Origin: Bacteroidota bacterium
GTDB lineage: Bacteria > Bacteroidota > Bacteroidia > Cytophagales > Cyclobacteriaceae
Assembly: GCA_016866235.1 (NCBI GenBank)
Contig: VGMW01000001.1
Location: forward strand, 62,001 to 126,000
DNA: 64,000 bases
Reading direction: 5' to 3'
Positions 35,576 through 45,868 of the stretch are shown here, one piece after another. The notes under the pieces are model-generated. The model searched no databases. It saw only the letters and a program-made list of their open reading frames with translations, and had not been told where the DNA came from. Numbering within the stretch: position 1 is the stretch's first letter; each line of letters opens with the position of its first letter. Position numbers and translations under genes: made by a program.

Positions 35576-37576
35576 TTATCTTGATTGGTTCAGTTGAACC
35601 GATCCGACCTGATCCAGGTATTTCCCAAACCAATCTATGTACCTGCGGTAACGGTCTGCCTGGTAACTGGGTACCGTGAGGCCGTGAAACTGTCCAGGAT
35701 AAACAACCAGCTGGGTAGGGGTTCCTAAAACTTTCAAGGCTTGGTACATCTGCTCACTACCAACTGCAGGCACATTAAAATCTTTTTCGCCGGTCATGAA
35801 CATCGTTGGCGTCTTGATTTGGTCTGCTTTCAGGAACGGGTAGGAGAGTTTCAGATATTTGTTCAAATTTTTCCACGGATAACCAAGTTCGTTTTCATAC
35901 TGAACGATGTACTGGTCAACGCCAAAAAGGGAAAGCTGCAAACTGCTTCCTGCGCCACTTACCGCTGAGCGAAAACGCATCGGATCAGAAGCGATACAAT
36001 AGTTCGTTAAAATTCCTCCATAGCTCCAACCGCCTATAGCCAATCGCTTTGGATCTGAAATACCTTCCTTAACCAAATGATCACTTGCTCCAAGTATATC
36101 CAACACTTCTTTATTGCCCCAGTCAGACCAGATGGCCTGTGTAAAAGCGAGTCCCCGGCCGTTGCTACCCCGGTAATTTACCGCTGCAACAGCATAGCCA
36201 GACGCAGCAAGTATTTGCCTGGTCAGGTCAAATCCAAAATCATCTTGTGAAACAGGCCCACCATGGATATAAAAAATGGTAGGAAGGTTTTTTTCATTTT
36301 CCCGTCCTGGTGGTGGATACAATATGCCTGAAACCATTGCGCCATCCTTACTCTTTGAGGTGAAGCCCCTGGGAACCGATAAACGAACAGACTTTAAGAG
36401 CTCATCCTGCAGATGGGTCAACTGCCGGAACCTACCATTTTCAAGGGCATAAATTTCTTCGGGTCGGTTTGGAAAACTCGCAGTTACAACCCAGGCTCCG
36501 GAGGATTGAGGCTGGAGATCCTCAATGCGGTACTCACCCGGCGCGACGGCCTCAGTTTTTTTCAGTTCAACCAACTCGCCAAGATAATTTTTGCGGTCAT
36601 CGGTTATCAGGTAACCGATCTTTTTTCCGTCAATTGACCATTCCGGTGCGTCGGCGTCTCTGTCCAGTAATCTTGTGTGCTCTACCGGTTCGCCTCCTGT
36701 TGATGAAATTGTGCACAACACGGTTTGCTCGTACATCAGAAAATTTCCTGCACCGGTAGAGCGGACGTAGGCTATGGTTTTTCCATCTGGACTCCAGGTT
36801 GGTTTTTCATCGCTCCCCGGCCAACTGGTGAGTCGTTTAACCGTAGCCCCTGGTCTGGCGTCCACCATCCAAAGATCAGTATTGTCGTTTCGGTCCGGTT
36901 CCGAAGTTCGGTTGCTGACAAATACGATCTGCTTGTTGTCCGGACTCCATTCAGGTGAAAATTCATCGTAAGCTCCACGGGTAAGGGTGTCTAGTTTTTC
37001 TGTTGCCAAATCAAAAAGGTATAGGTGTCTGCGGAGCGGAAGGACATAACCTTCTACATCTTGCTTGATTTTATATTGATTCAGCACCAATGGATTTCGT
37101 GGCTTATTTTTTAAAGAGTCGTTGCGCTCAAGATCTTTAATTGACAGCACGAGCTTTTTACCATCCGGAGACCAACGGTACTCCTGAATTTCACCGGCAA
37201 TTTTGGTTGCTACTTTTGCCTCACCACCCCTTCGGTCCATTAACAAAACCTGAGCATGATTGGAATTGTTTTTGGATGCAAGAAAGGAAAGATATTTTCC
37301 GTCTGGACTAAACCTTGGTTGACTTTCTCCTTCTGGTGTATAGGTAAGTCGAACGTGCTCTTTTCCATCCCAGGAGGTCATCCATAAATCCGTTTCTCTT
37401 TTATCCTTAACAGAGTCCACACTCGAAACCCCGTATACAATCCAATTGCCCTCAGGGGAAACTGCAGGTGTTGAGATGGATTTGATTTTGAAAATGTCGT
37501 TTGGACGAAGTGGTCTTTGTGCCACTCCAAGTCCAAATACCAGCATCAGACAGAAGAGAATTGTTTTTTGCATCAT
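35576..37576 (-). CDS. S9 family prolyl-oligopeptidase-like peptidase, exported
   Basis: 666 aa. A signal peptide ends near GVAQ, followed by a WD40/TolB-like beta-propeller (repeats such as WSPDGKKLVLS, FSPDGKYLSFL) and an alpha/beta-hydrolase with Ser518 (GGWSYGG), Asp599 (TGEKDFNVP) and His631 (GQFHGL). Matches acylaminoacyl-peptidase/dipeptidyl-peptidase-like proteins of the S9 family and probably trims peptides in the periplasm. Its start overlaps folP by ATGA. The neighbours (folP, cdaA) give no clue to its substrate. Confidence 0.92.
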   Translation of the reverse strand: MMQKTILFCLMLVFGLGVAQRPLRPNDIFKIKSISTPAVSPEGNWIVYGVSSVDSVKDKRETDLWMTSWDGKEHVRLTYTPEGESQPRFSPDGKYLSFLASKNNSNHAQVLLMDRRGGEAKVATKIAGEIQEYRWSPDGKKLVLSIKDLERNDSLKNKPRNPLVLNQYKIKQDVEGYVLPLRRHLYLFDLATEKLDTLTRGAYDEFSPEWSPDNKQIVFVSNRTSEPDRNDNTDLWMVDARPGATVKRLTSWPGSDEKPTWSPDGKTIAYVRSTGAGNFLMYEQTVLCTISSTGGEPVEHTRLLDRDADAPEWSIDGKKIGYLITDDRKNYLGELVELKKTEAVAPGEYRIEDLQPQSSGAWVVTASFPNRPEEIYALENGRFRQLTHLQDELLKSVRLSVPRGFTSKSKDGAMVSGILYPPPGRENEKNLPTIFYIHGGPVSQDDFGFDLTRQILAASGYAVAAVNYRGSNGRGLAFTQAIWSDWGNKEVLDILGASDHLVKEGISDPKRLAIGGWSYGGILTNYCIASDPMRFRSAVSGAGSSLQLSLFGVDQYIVQYENELGYPWKNLNKYLKLSYPFLKADQIKTPTMFMTGEKDFNVPAVGSEQMYQALKVLGTPTQLVVYPGQFHGLTVPSYQADRYRRYIDWFGKYLDQVGSVQLNQSR

Positions 37577-38445
37577 GGGATTTGAATAGAGGGTTTTCCT
37601 TTCAATTCATTAAATAATATCACGGTTTCCATTGCTTCCTTAACATCATGCACCCTTAGAATGGACGCTCCGCCAATCAGGGCCGCCATATTTAATGCAG
37701 TGGTGCCGTTTAAGGCATTGGCGGGTTCAGTTTTCAGAGTCCGCCAGATCATTGATTTTCTGGAGAGACCTGCCAACAATGGAAATCCTGTTTTTGTGAA
37801 ATGATGGAAGTTCCGAAGCATCGTAAAATTTTGTTCTGCTGTTTTAGCAAAACCAAAACCGGGATCAAGAATAATCTCCGTAACACCGGCTGTTAAAGCC
37901 TCTTTTGATCTCTCATTTAAGTAAGATGCCACCTCGGTGACTACATTTTTATACTCAGTAAGTTCTCCCATGGTAGAAGGTGTACCCCTCATGTGCATTA
38001 AGATACAGGTGGCTTTGTTTTGCGCCACCACAGATAACATATTTCCATCGTATGTCCCTGCCGTGACGTCATTAATGATTGCCGCGCCTGACGCTAACGC
38101 CTGAGCAGCAACTGTTGACCGAAAGGTGTCAACTGAAATGACCACACCGGGAAATCGTTTAACGATGGCTGTAACAACAGGCATCACTCTTTTTAACTCC
38201 TCCTCTTCATCAACTTCAGCTGCGCCTGGTCTGGTGGAGTAACCGCCAACATCCAGAATACTGGCTCCTTCCGAAATCATTTCCTCAGCGGACTTCAAAG
38301 CTGCTTCAAGGTCTTTAGCCCTGGAACCATCAAAAAAACTATCTGGCGTTACATTAATAATTCCCGCAACCAGGGGCACCTCAAGACTCAATAGGCGGTT
38401 CCCTGCCCTGAGTGTTTTGTTGGTTGAAATTGGCTTATTTTGCAC
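37573..38445 (-). CDS. folP: Dihydropteroate synthase
   Basis: Folate synthesis: joins 6-hydroxymethyl-dihydropterin pyrophosphate to p-aminobenzoate; the sulfonamide target. 290 aa from GTG 38445. GIINVTPDSFFDGS (28-41) is the pterin-binding segment, DVGGYSTRPGA a second, and DVKEAMET closes the fold. Head of the folP-S9-cdaA block; a BT_3928-like gene diverges 46 bases upstream. The folP-cdaA association is seen in many Bacteroidota; here a peptidase is inserted. Confidence 0.95.
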   Translation of the reverse strand: MQNKPISTNKTLRAGNRLLSLEVPLVAGIINVTPDSFFDGSRAKDLEAALKSAEEMISEGASILDVGGYSTRPGAAEVDEEEELKRVMPVVTAIVKRFPGVVISVDTFRSTVAAQALASGAAIINDVTAGTYDGNMLSVVAQNKATCILMHMRGTPSTMGELTEYKNVVTEVASYLNERSKEALTAGVTEIILDPGFGFAKTAEQNFTMLRNFHHFTKTGFPLLAGLSRKSMIWRTLKTEPANALNGTTALNMAALIGGASILRVHDVKEAMETVILFNELKGKPSIQIP

Positions 38446-38491
38446 GCGCTGGAAATCTTCAGCGAAGATAACTCCTTATTGAGTTCAACCC

Positions 38492-39613
38492 ATGGCAACG
38501 ATTAGAAAGTTCATTGACCAGTTCTCCAGAATATTTGTTGGAGGACTTTTCATTTTCTCGGGACTCATTAAACTCAATGATCCTGTAGGAACGGAAATAA
38601 AGATGCAGGAGTATTTTGAGGTTTTTGCGAACGACTTTGGTGATTTCTTTCACGCCTTCATTCCCTGGTCCCTGGAGATCAGCATTCTGCTCATTGTGCT
38701 CGAATTGGTGATTGGGGTTGCAGTATTGCTTTTCTTTAGAATGAAGACGACCGCATCCGTTTTGCTCTTGCTGTTGACTTTCTTCACCTTTCTTACCTTC
38801 TATTCAGCGTATTTCAATAAGGTTACAGACTGCGGGTGTTTTGGAGATGCCATCAAACTTACCCCATGGGAATCTTTTACAAAAGATATTATCCTGATGG
38901 TATTTACACTTCATCTGTTTTGGTATCGGAGAAGTTACACCCCTTCGGTTCGATCCCGCTCCGGCTACGCCTGGGTTTCCGCCACCGCTGTGCTTTCCCT
39001 TGTAGGTTGTATTTATGCGGTAGAAAATCTCCCTTACATCGATTTCCGCGCCTACAAAATCGGAAATGTGATCCCTGAGCAGATGATTCCTGCTGAATCA
39101 CCTAAAATTGAATACACCTTTACTCATCAGGGTGAGACGGTGACTTCTGAAAAATTTTTGACAGAAGATCAGGGCTATCAATATGTTTCCTCAAGGGTAT
39201 TGAATGAGGAAGAAGCCAAGGCTAAAATCACTGACTATTCTGTTATGTCGCCTTCCGGAGAGGATCTGACGCCATTCACGTTTGAAGGACCTGTCTTACT
39301 TTTTATCGTGTATAGTGCTGAGAAGGCTTCTGCCGAGCATGCATCACAACTCCGCACGCTGGCGGAGCGTCTGGACGGAAAGGTGAAAATGCTTATTCTC
39401 ACCGCTTCTTCAGAAGAGGCCATTGAAAAGTTTAGACATGACAATCAGCTGCCCGTTTCTTTTGCCTTTGCTGATGCTACCGTTTTGAAAACAATCATCC
39501 GCGCCAACCCTGGTATTGCATTTTGGATGAACGGAAAGGTTTTGGGCAACTGGCACCATAACAATACGCCCTCACCTGAGGAAATCCTTTTGCTGCTGGC
39601 CGACGCAAAATAA
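38492..39613 (+). CDS. BT_3928-like DoxX-family membrane protein
   Basis: 373 aa. Four N-terminal transmembrane helices (about 12-155) match DoxX/MauE-like proteins; the start ATIRKFIDQFSRIFVGGLFIFSGLIKL is typical of the family. The C-terminal part (about 215-370) is soluble and thioredoxin-like in outline (PVLLFIVYSAEKA, KVLGNWHHN). No CxxC active site is seen except DCGCF in the membrane part. Bacteroidota annotation is BT_3928 family. It sits between folP and aroK and overlaps neither; role unproven, perhaps redox handling. Confidence 0.83.
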   Translation: MATIRKFIDQFSRIFVGGLFIFSGLIKLNDPVGTEIKMQEYFEVFANDFGDFFHAFIPWSLEISILLIVLELVIGVAVLLFFRMKTTASVLLLLLTFFTFLTFYSAYFNKVTDCGCFGDAIKLTPWESFTKDIILMVFTLHLFWYRRSYTPSVRSRSGYAWVSATAVLSLVGCIYAVENLPYIDFRAYKIGNVIPEQMIPAESPKIEYTFTHQGETVTSEKFLTEDQGYQYVSSRVLNEEEAKAKITDYSVMSPSGEDLTPFTFEGPVLLFIVYSAEKASAEHASQLRTLAERLDGKVKMLILTASSEEAIEKFRHDNQLPVSFAFADATVLKTIIRANPGIAFWMNGKVLGNWHHNNTPSPEEILLLLADAK

Positions 39614-39616
39614 CCG

Positions 39617-40126
39617 ATGAATCGGGACCGAATATTTCTAATTGGACTCCCAGGGTCAGGAAAATCAAGTCTTGGCAAAAAGATCTCAGGCAATCTCCAC
39701 TTGCCTTTTTTTGATCTTGATCAATGTATTGAGAAAAGTGAGTCGAAGTCGATACCCGAAATCTTTTCCCAATCAGGAGAAAACTATTTTAGGCAAGCTG
39801 AAACCCGCGAACTTGAACGTGTGGTAAGCGCCAATAAAACGCTGGTGCTTTCTACAGGTGGGGGCACACCTTGCTTCAATAGGAATATGGACTTTATGAA
39901 TAATTCAGGCACAACCATTTATTTGGATGTCCCTCTCGAAGTCCTGGTTGATCGGCTTTTTATTTCAGCCAACCAACGGCCCATGTTCAAGGGTCTTAAC
40001 CGAGCATCGGCACTCGAGAAAATTTCTGAATTAAAACGGTTACGACTAAATTTTTATCAGCAAGCGACGCACACTATTTCCGGAGCCTCCATTACACCGG
40101 AAGAAATTTTAAAGTCGCTGATTTGA
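39617..40126 (+). CDS. aroK: Shikimate kinase
   Basis: Phosphorylates shikimate at C3 with ATP. 169 aa with the Walker A GLPGSGKSS (10-18), the shikimate-binding DLDQCIE, STGGGTPC and the LID arginines RPMFKG. 3 bases after the BT_3928-like stop, so operonic. Converges on the FadL-like gene with a 4-base gap. Confidence 0.95.
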   Translation: MNRDRIFLIGLPGSGKSSLGKKISGNLHLPFFDLDQCIEKSESKSIPEIFSQSGENYFRQAETRELERVVSANKTLVLSTGGGTPCFNRNMDFMNNSGTTIYLDVPLEVLVDRLFISANQRPMFKGLNRASALEKISELKRLRLNFYQQATHTISGASITPEEILKSLI

Positions 40127-40130
40127 AATT

Positions 40131-41651
40131 TTAACGGAACGGAAATCCCGCCGTTACCTGAATGAACAGGTTCTTATCTTCAGATATGACCAAAGGACTC
40201 TCAGCAGATGGAATTCTATAAGGTCGATAGCTTTGATTGCTCCAGGCATAGCCAACGGTTACGTCCACATTAAAGGATTTTTCCTTGACTCCGAATCCAC
40301 CGGTAACCTGTGTCCGTTCGCGCGATACGCTGTTTTGAATTTCAATAAATGGGTCATAGCGATGCGAGCCACCTGCCCTGAACCGATACTTACCAAAGCG
40401 CAGTTCACTGCCTAAACGATACGTGGTTGTTTTGCGGTATAGATTTCGAATGGAGGCATTGTCGCCATCAAAGGAAACGCCCTCAGTTCTTGAGGTATAC
40501 TTGGCGTTGCTGTAATCGGTTGTTTCAATTTCACCAGTAACGAATCCTGTTTTCCCAAAGAAAAATGAAGCGCCAGCCGTAATTCTTCCTGGCGTTCTGA
40601 GTCTGTAATCGGTGATCAGACTTTCATCCAGCTGGGCCCGCAGCTCGTTAATTTTTTTACCATTTCCGTAATAATCATAATTGTTCCAATTGGCGGTAAC
40701 AGTAGCTGAATACACATCGTTGACCACCAAACCTGAGGGCGATTCATAAGAAGCCCCTAATTGTAATCCTTCCACAGGTCTGCCAATGATGCCCAGCAGC
40801 ACATTGTAGCCGGAACCACTAATGCTCAGTGTTTCCTCTAATGAAAAATTATTGATTGGCTTGAAAGCTGGATTTCCAAATAAAAATGCTGACTCTGTAA
40901 AGGTTTTACGGTTGATGTAATCAAAGCTCCTCAATCCCAAGCCTGCACCAACAAAAACCCGGTCAGCTATGTTAAGACCGTATGAAAATGTCCATTGATT
41001 TCCAGAGCCACTGGTCTGAATTTTTTCAGTCTGGTTCGATGCGGTAAAATCTAAAACCGATCCGTATTCCTTGAACCCACCGAAAGTCACCGTATCAATT
41101 AAATAAGTTTCAAATGCGAGGCTGGTGGGGGGATACAAATCCCGAGGATCGATGACGTTACCATTTTTATCATAGCCATCGTTGATAAAAAAATCAAGAA
41201 TTGAATTGGATTCATTCCGGCCTTGGTACAACATCGTCCGGTTGAAATTATTATTGCGGGAATAGGATATCCCAAAAGTTCCACTGATGATTTTATCGCG
41301 GTCAATTTCATTATGAAAGGAAACTCCTAAAAAAGGAATGGAGAGATTGGGTTTGTTGCTGTTGGTGGTGGTTCCCAAAAAACTTGCGTCGGTTTGAAGG
41401 TTAGTATACCCTAAACTGAAAGCCACCTCCCCTTTGTTAAACATCCCAAGTCCGGCAGGGTTGATTTGAGATGCGCTCAAATCGCCTCCCAGGCTTACGC
41501 CGGCTCCACCAAGGGCTGAAAATCTGCTGCTTTGAACTGGATTGATTTGTGAAAAAATCAAAGCGGTTTCAGAATAGGATTGTGCGTTTACCCGAACCCA
41601 ACTGCACACACTTAGCGCAGTCAGGAGAAATACTCCCCTAAATTTTTTCAT
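40131..41651 (-). CDS. FadL/OmpP1-like outer-membrane beta-barrel transporter
   Basis: 506 aa. Signal peptide (MKKFRGVFLLTALSVCSWVRVNAQ), then the N-terminal plug RFSALGGAGVSLGGDLSASQINPAGLGMF typical of OmpP1/FadL proteins, then many alternating strands ending in FPFR. Imports hydrophobic compounds such as long-chain fatty acids or aromatics. Followed 18 bases upstream in coordinates by the Gly/Asn-rich gene on the same strand, so possibly one operon. Confidence 0.88.
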   Translation of the reverse strand: MKKFRGVFLLTALSVCSWVRVNAQSYSETALIFSQINPVQSSRFSALGGAGVSLGGDLSASQINPAGLGMFNKGEVAFSLGYTNLQTDASFLGTTTNSNKPNLSIPFLGVSFHNEIDRDKIISGTFGISYSRNNNFNRTMLYQGRNESNSILDFFINDGYDKNGNVIDPRDLYPPTSLAFETYLIDTVTFGGFKEYGSVLDFTASNQTEKIQTSGSGNQWTFSYGLNIADRVFVGAGLGLRSFDYINRKTFTESAFLFGNPAFKPINNFSLEETLSISGSGYNVLLGIIGRPVEGLQLGASYESPSGLVVNDVYSATVTANWNNYDYYGNGKKINELRAQLDESLITDYRLRTPGRITAGASFFFGKTGFVTGEIETTDYSNAKYTSRTEGVSFDGDNASIRNLYRKTTTYRLGSELRFGKYRFRAGGSHRYDPFIEIQNSVSRERTQVTGGFGVKEKSFNVDVTVGYAWSNQSYRPYRIPSAESPLVISEDKNLFIQVTAGFPFR

Positions 41652-41669
41652 GATTACTGGAGTTGAGCT

Positions 41670-42716
41670 TTAATCCCTGCCTCTGCGTCCGCCTGAAGAA
41701 GAACTGCCACTTGAAAATCCGGAACCAAATCCACTGCCTGACCTGCCTGAATGATCAGAGGGTGATTGAAAGGATCTGGAGCGACTATCTCTCCACTCTG
41801 GTCCTGATCCATTTAAATTATTCCAGCTGTTGCCTCTGTTATAGGAACCTGCGGGAGGTGTAGTGGATTGTGAGGGCCTTGGATTGATGGAAGGATCTTG
41901 TCTCCAGCCTCTTTGATAATAAGAACTGGTTTCAGTAGCTGAGCTCCTTCCGTTTGGAGAACTGGTTCTCGCATTGTTACCGTTAACAATTACGTTGTTA
42001 CGACGAATAGGATTTTGAGCATCGTTGTTGAAGCTACTGCTTCGGTTTGGTCTTCTGCCGTAGGAGAACTTAGGTCTGTAGTCGTTGTTGATTATAACCA
42101 CTGAGCTAGGGTAAAATCCGTAAGGATTGTTCCATCCCCCATAGCCGTAAAAATTGTTGACGACTCCGAAGGAATTCATACCATACCAGTTGTTGCCCCA
42201 GCCGAAGGAACTTCCCCAGGACCAGCAGGACATACAGCCAGAACGGTAAAATGAACGATAGCCTGCAGAACCCCAACCGAATCCACTGTTCCATCCGAAC
42301 GGATCATACGGATCATAAAATCCCCATGGATTGCTGAAAGAATTAAATCTAAAAGGATCGTAATAAGGATTGTAAAAATTGTTTCCGAAGCTATTGAATC
42401 GGTTGTTGTACAAACCACCATTCACGGCCATCGGGGCGTAGGAGGCCTGGAAGTAATCATAGTTTTCAATCTCGGCGCTGGACATGGCTGGATTGAAATC
42501 AGGATTTTCATTGCGGCCGGCATACTGACCATTGAATTCTTTACGCTCAGAAAAAGTTTCATTTTCTTCTTCAACGAGGTGTCGAACTGTTTTTGGTTTT
42601 ACGGCCAAATCAGCTTTTCTATCCCTGAAGGAGTAATAGAGATCGTCCGTTTCGGACTGTGCGACTGTCACCAGAGCGATTCCGGAGAGCAATATGGTAA
42701 CCAATGGCTTTTTCAT
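41670..42716 (-). CDS. Exported Gly/Asn/Tyr-rich protein of unknown function
   Basis: 348 aa with a signal peptide (MKKPLVTILLSGIALVTVAQ) and a very biased mature part: residues about 100-240 are nearly all Gly, Asn, Tyr, Phe, Ser, Trp and Pro (NPYYDPFRFNSFSNPWG, YDPFGWNSGFGWGS), then a Ser/Arg/Gly-rich tail ending GSSSSGGRRGRD. One CxxC (CMSCW) is present. Such composition fits a flexible surface or matrix protein; no enzyme motif. Same strand as the FadL-like gene. Confidence 0.75.
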   Translation of the reverse strand: MKKPLVTILLSGIALVTVAQSETDDLYYSFRDRKADLAVKPKTVRHLVEEENETFSERKEFNGQYAGRNENPDFNPAMSSAEIENYDYFQASYAPMAVNGGLYNNRFNSFGNNFYNPYYDPFRFNSFSNPWGFYDPYDPFGWNSGFGWGSAGYRSFYRSGCMSCWSWGSSFGWGNNWYGMNSFGVVNNFYGYGGWNNPYGFYPSSVVIINNDYRPKFSYGRRPNRSSSFNNDAQNPIRRNNVIVNGNNARTSSPNGRSSATETSSYYQRGWRQDPSINPRPSQSTTPPAGSYNRGNSWNNLNGSGPEWRDSRSRSFQSPSDHSGRSGSGFGSGFSSGSSSSGGRRGRD

Positions 42717-42822
42717 GATGTTCGTCGATTATGCTCCTGCTTTAACGAAAAAAGATAATGACTGTTGTGGTTCAAAAATCCTGCCAAAGAAGTCGTGCTT
42801 TCGGAGGCACATGCCAACCTTC

Positions 42823-42830
42823 TATATTTG
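42823..42830 (+). promoter_or_regulatory. Likely -7 box of proS (TATATTTG)
   Basis: Perfect TAnnTTTG 37 bases before the proS ATG in the 151-base gap after the divergent Gly/Asn-rich gene; only TTTCG stands near the -33 position. Nothing else recognisable in the gap. Confidence 0.5.
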
Positions 42831-42867
42831 CACGGTTTCACAGTAAAATTATCAAAATAACCCCAAG

Positions 42868-44346
42868 ATGGGAAAGGAGATTACCCCCCGTTTGCAGGAC
42901 TATTCCCAATGGTACCTGGACATTGTAAAGAAGGCAGATATGGCAGAAAACTCCGATGTGAGGGGTTGTATGGTCATCAAGCCCTATGGATACAGCATTT
43001 GGGAGAAAATGCAGGCCGGGCTGGATAAAATGTTCAAAGACACAGGCCATACCAATGCCTACTTTCCGGTTTTTGTGCCCAAAAGCATGTTTGAAGCGGA
43101 GGAGAAAAATGCTGAAGGCTTTGCGAAAGAGTGTGCCATCGTTACCCACTATCGTTTAAAGAACGATCCTCAAAACAAAGGAAAGTTAATGGTGGATCCG
43201 GATGCAAAACTGGAAGAAGAGTTGGTGGTTCGGCCTACAAGTGAAGCCATCATCTGGAACACGTATAAAAAATGGATTCAGTCCTACAGGGATCTTCCGA
43301 TTCTGATCAACCAATGGGCTAACGTGGTTCGTTGGGAAATGCGCACCAGGTTGTTTTTGCGTACCGCTGAATTTTTGTGGCAGGAAGGTCATACCGCACA
43401 CGCCACAGCAAAAGAGGCGGAAGAAGAGACGGTAAGAATGCTGAATGTATATGCTGACTTCGCTGAAAATTTCATGGCTTTGCCCGTGATCAGAGGTCGC
43501 AAGTCGGAAGGAGAAAGGTTTCCTGGCGCCATCGAAACCTATTGTATCGAGGCACTCATGCAGGATGGTAAAGCACTTCAGGCAGGAACTTCCCATTTTC
43601 TAGGTCAAAATTTTGCAAAAGCTTTTGATGTTCAGTTTTCTGGAAAAGATGGAAAACTTGATCATGTATGGGGTACCTCATGGGGAGTCAGCACCCGACT
43701 CATTGGCGGATTAATCATGGCGCATTCTGATGATGATGGTCTGATTTTGCCACCCAGACTTGCGCCGATTCACGTGGTGATCGTGCCCATCTTTAAGACT
43801 GAAGCAGAACTTGCTTCCATCGCAGCGGTTGCTGAAAAAATTGCCGGCGATCTTAGGAAGCTGGGCTATGCTGTGAAGTTTGATAACCGTGACAATCAAA
43901 AGCCTGGATATAAGTTCGCTGAATACGAACTTAAAGGGGTGCCTGTTCGAATCGCTATTGGCCCAAGAGATCTTGAAAATGGAACAGTAGAACTTGCCCG
44001 TAGGGATACCAAGGAAAAATCAGTTAAACAAGTTTCTGAGGTTGCTGCTTTAATTCCTTCGCTTCTGGAAGAAATTCAACAGAATATTTATCAACGTGCG
44101 TTGAACTTTAGGAATTCAATGACAACACACGTGGATACCTACGAAGATTTCAAAAAAGTATTGGATGAAAAGGGAGGATTTGTCCTTGCACATTGGGATG
44201 GGTCCAAGGAATCGGAAGCAGCCATTAAAGAAGAAACCAAGGCCACCATTCGTTGCATTCCCCTGGATGCTGCATCAGAATCCGGAAAGTGCATTTATTC
44301 CGGGAAACCTTCGGTGCAGCGGGTGGTTTTCGCCCGTGCGTATTGA
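42868..44346 (+). CDS. proS: Prolyl-tRNA synthetase, eukaryote/archaeal-like
   Basis: Charges tRNA-Pro. 492 aa class II enzyme: [16 protein letters not shown] at the start, the motif-1 [13 protein letters not shown], motif 2 [26 protein letters not shown] and motif 3 near [19 protein letters not shown], with a C-terminal domain ending RVVFARAY. This shorter type without the editing insert is found in Bacteroidota, archaea and eukaryotes. Confidence 0.97.
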   Translation: MGKEITPRLQDYSQWYLDIVKKADMAENSDVRGCMVIKPYGYSIWEKMQAGLDKMFKDTGHTNAYFPVFVPKSMFEAEEKNAEGFAKECAIVTHYRLKNDPQNKGKLMVDPDAKLEEELVVRPTSEAIIWNTYKKWIQSYRDLPILINQWANVVRWEMRTRLFLRTAEFLWQEGHTAHATAKEAEEETVRMLNVYADFAENFMALPVIRGRKSEGERFPGAIETYCIEALMQDGKALQAGTSHFLGQNFAKAFDVQFSGKDGKLDHVWGTSWGVSTRLIGGLIMAHSDDDGLILPPRLAPIHVVIVPIFKTEAELASIAAVAEKIAGDLRKLGYAVKFDNRDNQKPGYKFAEYELKGVPVRIAIGPRDLENGTVELARRDTKEKSVKQVSEVAALIPSLLEEIQQNIYQRALNFRNSMTTHVDTYEDFKKVLDEKGGFVLAHWDGSKESEAAIKEETKATIRCIPLDAASESGKCIYSGKPSVQRVVFARAY

Positions 44347-44386
44347 GTTTCGAAAGGCGTTCCGATCTGATTAGCTTTACAGACTT

Positions 44387-44854
44387 ATGGAATGGACCAT
44401 TGTCGTTTCCTTGATTGTTTTGGGCCTGGCTTTGCTGGTGGTTGAGATTTTGTTTGTGCCTGGCACGACACTGGTTGGACTCTTGGGCTTTATTCTGCTA
44501 ATAACCGGAGCAGGCTTGAGCTTTCGTTATTTTGGTCAGCAAACAGGCTGGTCAACGGTTGCTGTAACAGGGGTTTTGGCCTTTGTAGCGCTCTATTTAT
44601 CCTTTAAAAGTAATCTTTGGATGAGGTTCTCCTTAAAATCAGTCAGTGAAGGAGTGGCAACCCCTGAGGTAGAAGGAAAGGTTGCGGTGGGACAGGAAGG
44701 AAAGGCGATCTCAGCCTTGAGACCGATTGGTAAGGCAGAGTTGCAGGGTGAAGTTTATGAGGTAAAAACAAATGGAACTTACGCCGATGCTGGCGCAGCT
44801 GTTAGGGTTGTACAGGTGTTGGGCAGTCAGATAATAGTTGAAGTAAAATCTTAA
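44387..44854 (+). CDS. NfeD-like membrane protein
   Basis: 155 aa. Three N-terminal transmembrane helices (about 5-25, 28-48, 55-75) then a C-terminal OB-fold beta domain (PEVEGKVAVGQEGKA, GEVYEVKTNGTYADAGAAVRVVQV). NfeD proteins partner flotillins, and the floA gene follows within 14 bases. Membrane organisation or quality control is the inferred role. Some 40 bases after proS, possibly co-transcribed. Confidence 0.92.
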   Translation: MEWTIVVSLIVLGLALLVVEILFVPGTTLVGLLGFILLITGAGLSFRYFGQQTGWSTVAVTGVLAFVALYLSFKSNLWMRFSLKSVSEGVATPEVEGKVAVGQEGKAISALRPIGKAELQGEVYEVKTNGTYADAGAAVRVVQVLGSQIIVEVKS

Positions 44855-44868
44855 ATTAAATTGTGTTT

Positions 44869-45852
44869 ATGGAAAGTGGATTAATGTTTCTATTCCTGGT
44901 GTTCCTTGGGATCGTCGGGTTTTTTATGTTCCTGTATTTTGTTCCGGTAGGATTATGGATCACTGCAATTTTTGCCGGGGTCCGGGTAACCATTGGTGAA
45001 CTGATTGGAATGCGAATCAGAAAAGTGCCGCCCGGAATTATTGTCAACTCTTTAATCACCGCCATTAAAGCCGGTTTGAATGTTACAACCCGAGAGTTGG
45101 AAACCCACTTTCTTGCCGGTGGAAATGTTCCTAATGTTATCCGTGCGCTGATTTCAGCGCAAAAGGCAAACATCAACTTAAGTTTTCAACAGGCTACTGC
45201 AATTGATTTGGCTGGACGTGATGTTTTTGAGGCCGTTCAAATTTCTGTTAACCCTAAGGTGATTAATACGCCAAAGGTTGCAGCGGTCGCCGCAGACGGT
45301 ATTCAGCTTATCGCCATTGCGCGTGTCACGGTGCGTGCAAGCATTCAACAATTGGTTGGTGGTGCGGGAGAAGAAACCATTCTCGCGCGGGTAGGGGAGG
45401 GAATTGTTACCTCCATCGGATCGGCTAAATCTCATAAAGAGGTGCTGGAGAATCCTGATAAAATTTCAAAGCTTGTACTTTCAAGAGGTCTGGATGCAGG
45501 CACTGCATTTGAAATTCTTTCTATCGACATAGCAGACGTAGACGTTGGCGCCAACATTGGTGCAAAACTTCAAATTGATCAGGCTACGGCTGACTTAAAA
45601 GTCGCAGAGGCAAAGGCTGAGGAACGTCGTGCCATGGCGGTAGCACATGAGCAGGAAATGAAGGCAAAGGCTCAGGAAGCAAGGGCTAAGGTGATTGAGG
45701 CTGAAGCTGAAATTCCAAAGGCCATTGCCGGAGCGTTTACCAGCGGCAACCTGGGCGTTATGGATTATTATAAAATGCAAAATGTTCAGGCCGACACTGA
45801 TATGCGCAATGCCATTAGTGGATCTGGAAAGAGCAATGCGCCAAAATCCTGA
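44869..45852 (+). CDS. floA: Flotillin-like protein FloA
   Basis: 327 aa SPFH-family membrane scaffold: N-terminal membrane helix ([19 protein letters not shown]-type), PHB core ([22 protein letters not shown]-like strands), then the Glu/Ala/Lys coiled coil ([20 protein letters not shown]). I chose ATG 44869 over GTG 44863, which adds two residues. Works with NfeD in membrane microdomain organisation. A strong terminator follows. Confidence 0.93.
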   Translation: MESGLMFLFLVFLGIVGFFMFLYFVPVGLWITAIFAGVRVTIGELIGMRIRKVPPGIIVNSLITAIKAGLNVTTRELETHFLAGGNVPNVIRALISAQKANINLSFQQATAIDLAGRDVFEAVQISVNPKVINTPKVAAVAADGIQLIAIARVTVRASIQQLVGGAGEETILARVGEGIVTSIGSAKSHKEVLENPDKISKLVLSRGLDAGTAFEILSIDIADVDVGANIGAKLQIDQATADLKVAEAKAEERRAMAVAHEQEMKAKAQEARAKVIEAEAEIPKAIAGAFTSGNLGVMDYYKMQNVQADTDMRNAISGSGKSNAPKS

Positions 45853-45868
45853 TTGAAATTCTCTTCAT

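Noticed and set aside
41900-42420. Tandem-repeat or CRISPR-like appearance
   Set aside because: The repetition is a coding effect of Gly/Asn/Tyr codons in one exported protein; no repeat of fixed length with spacers exists.
43186-43596. Open frame of 136 codons on the minus strand antisense to proS
   Set aside because: Inside the motif 2 region of prolyl-tRNA synthetase; no independent support.
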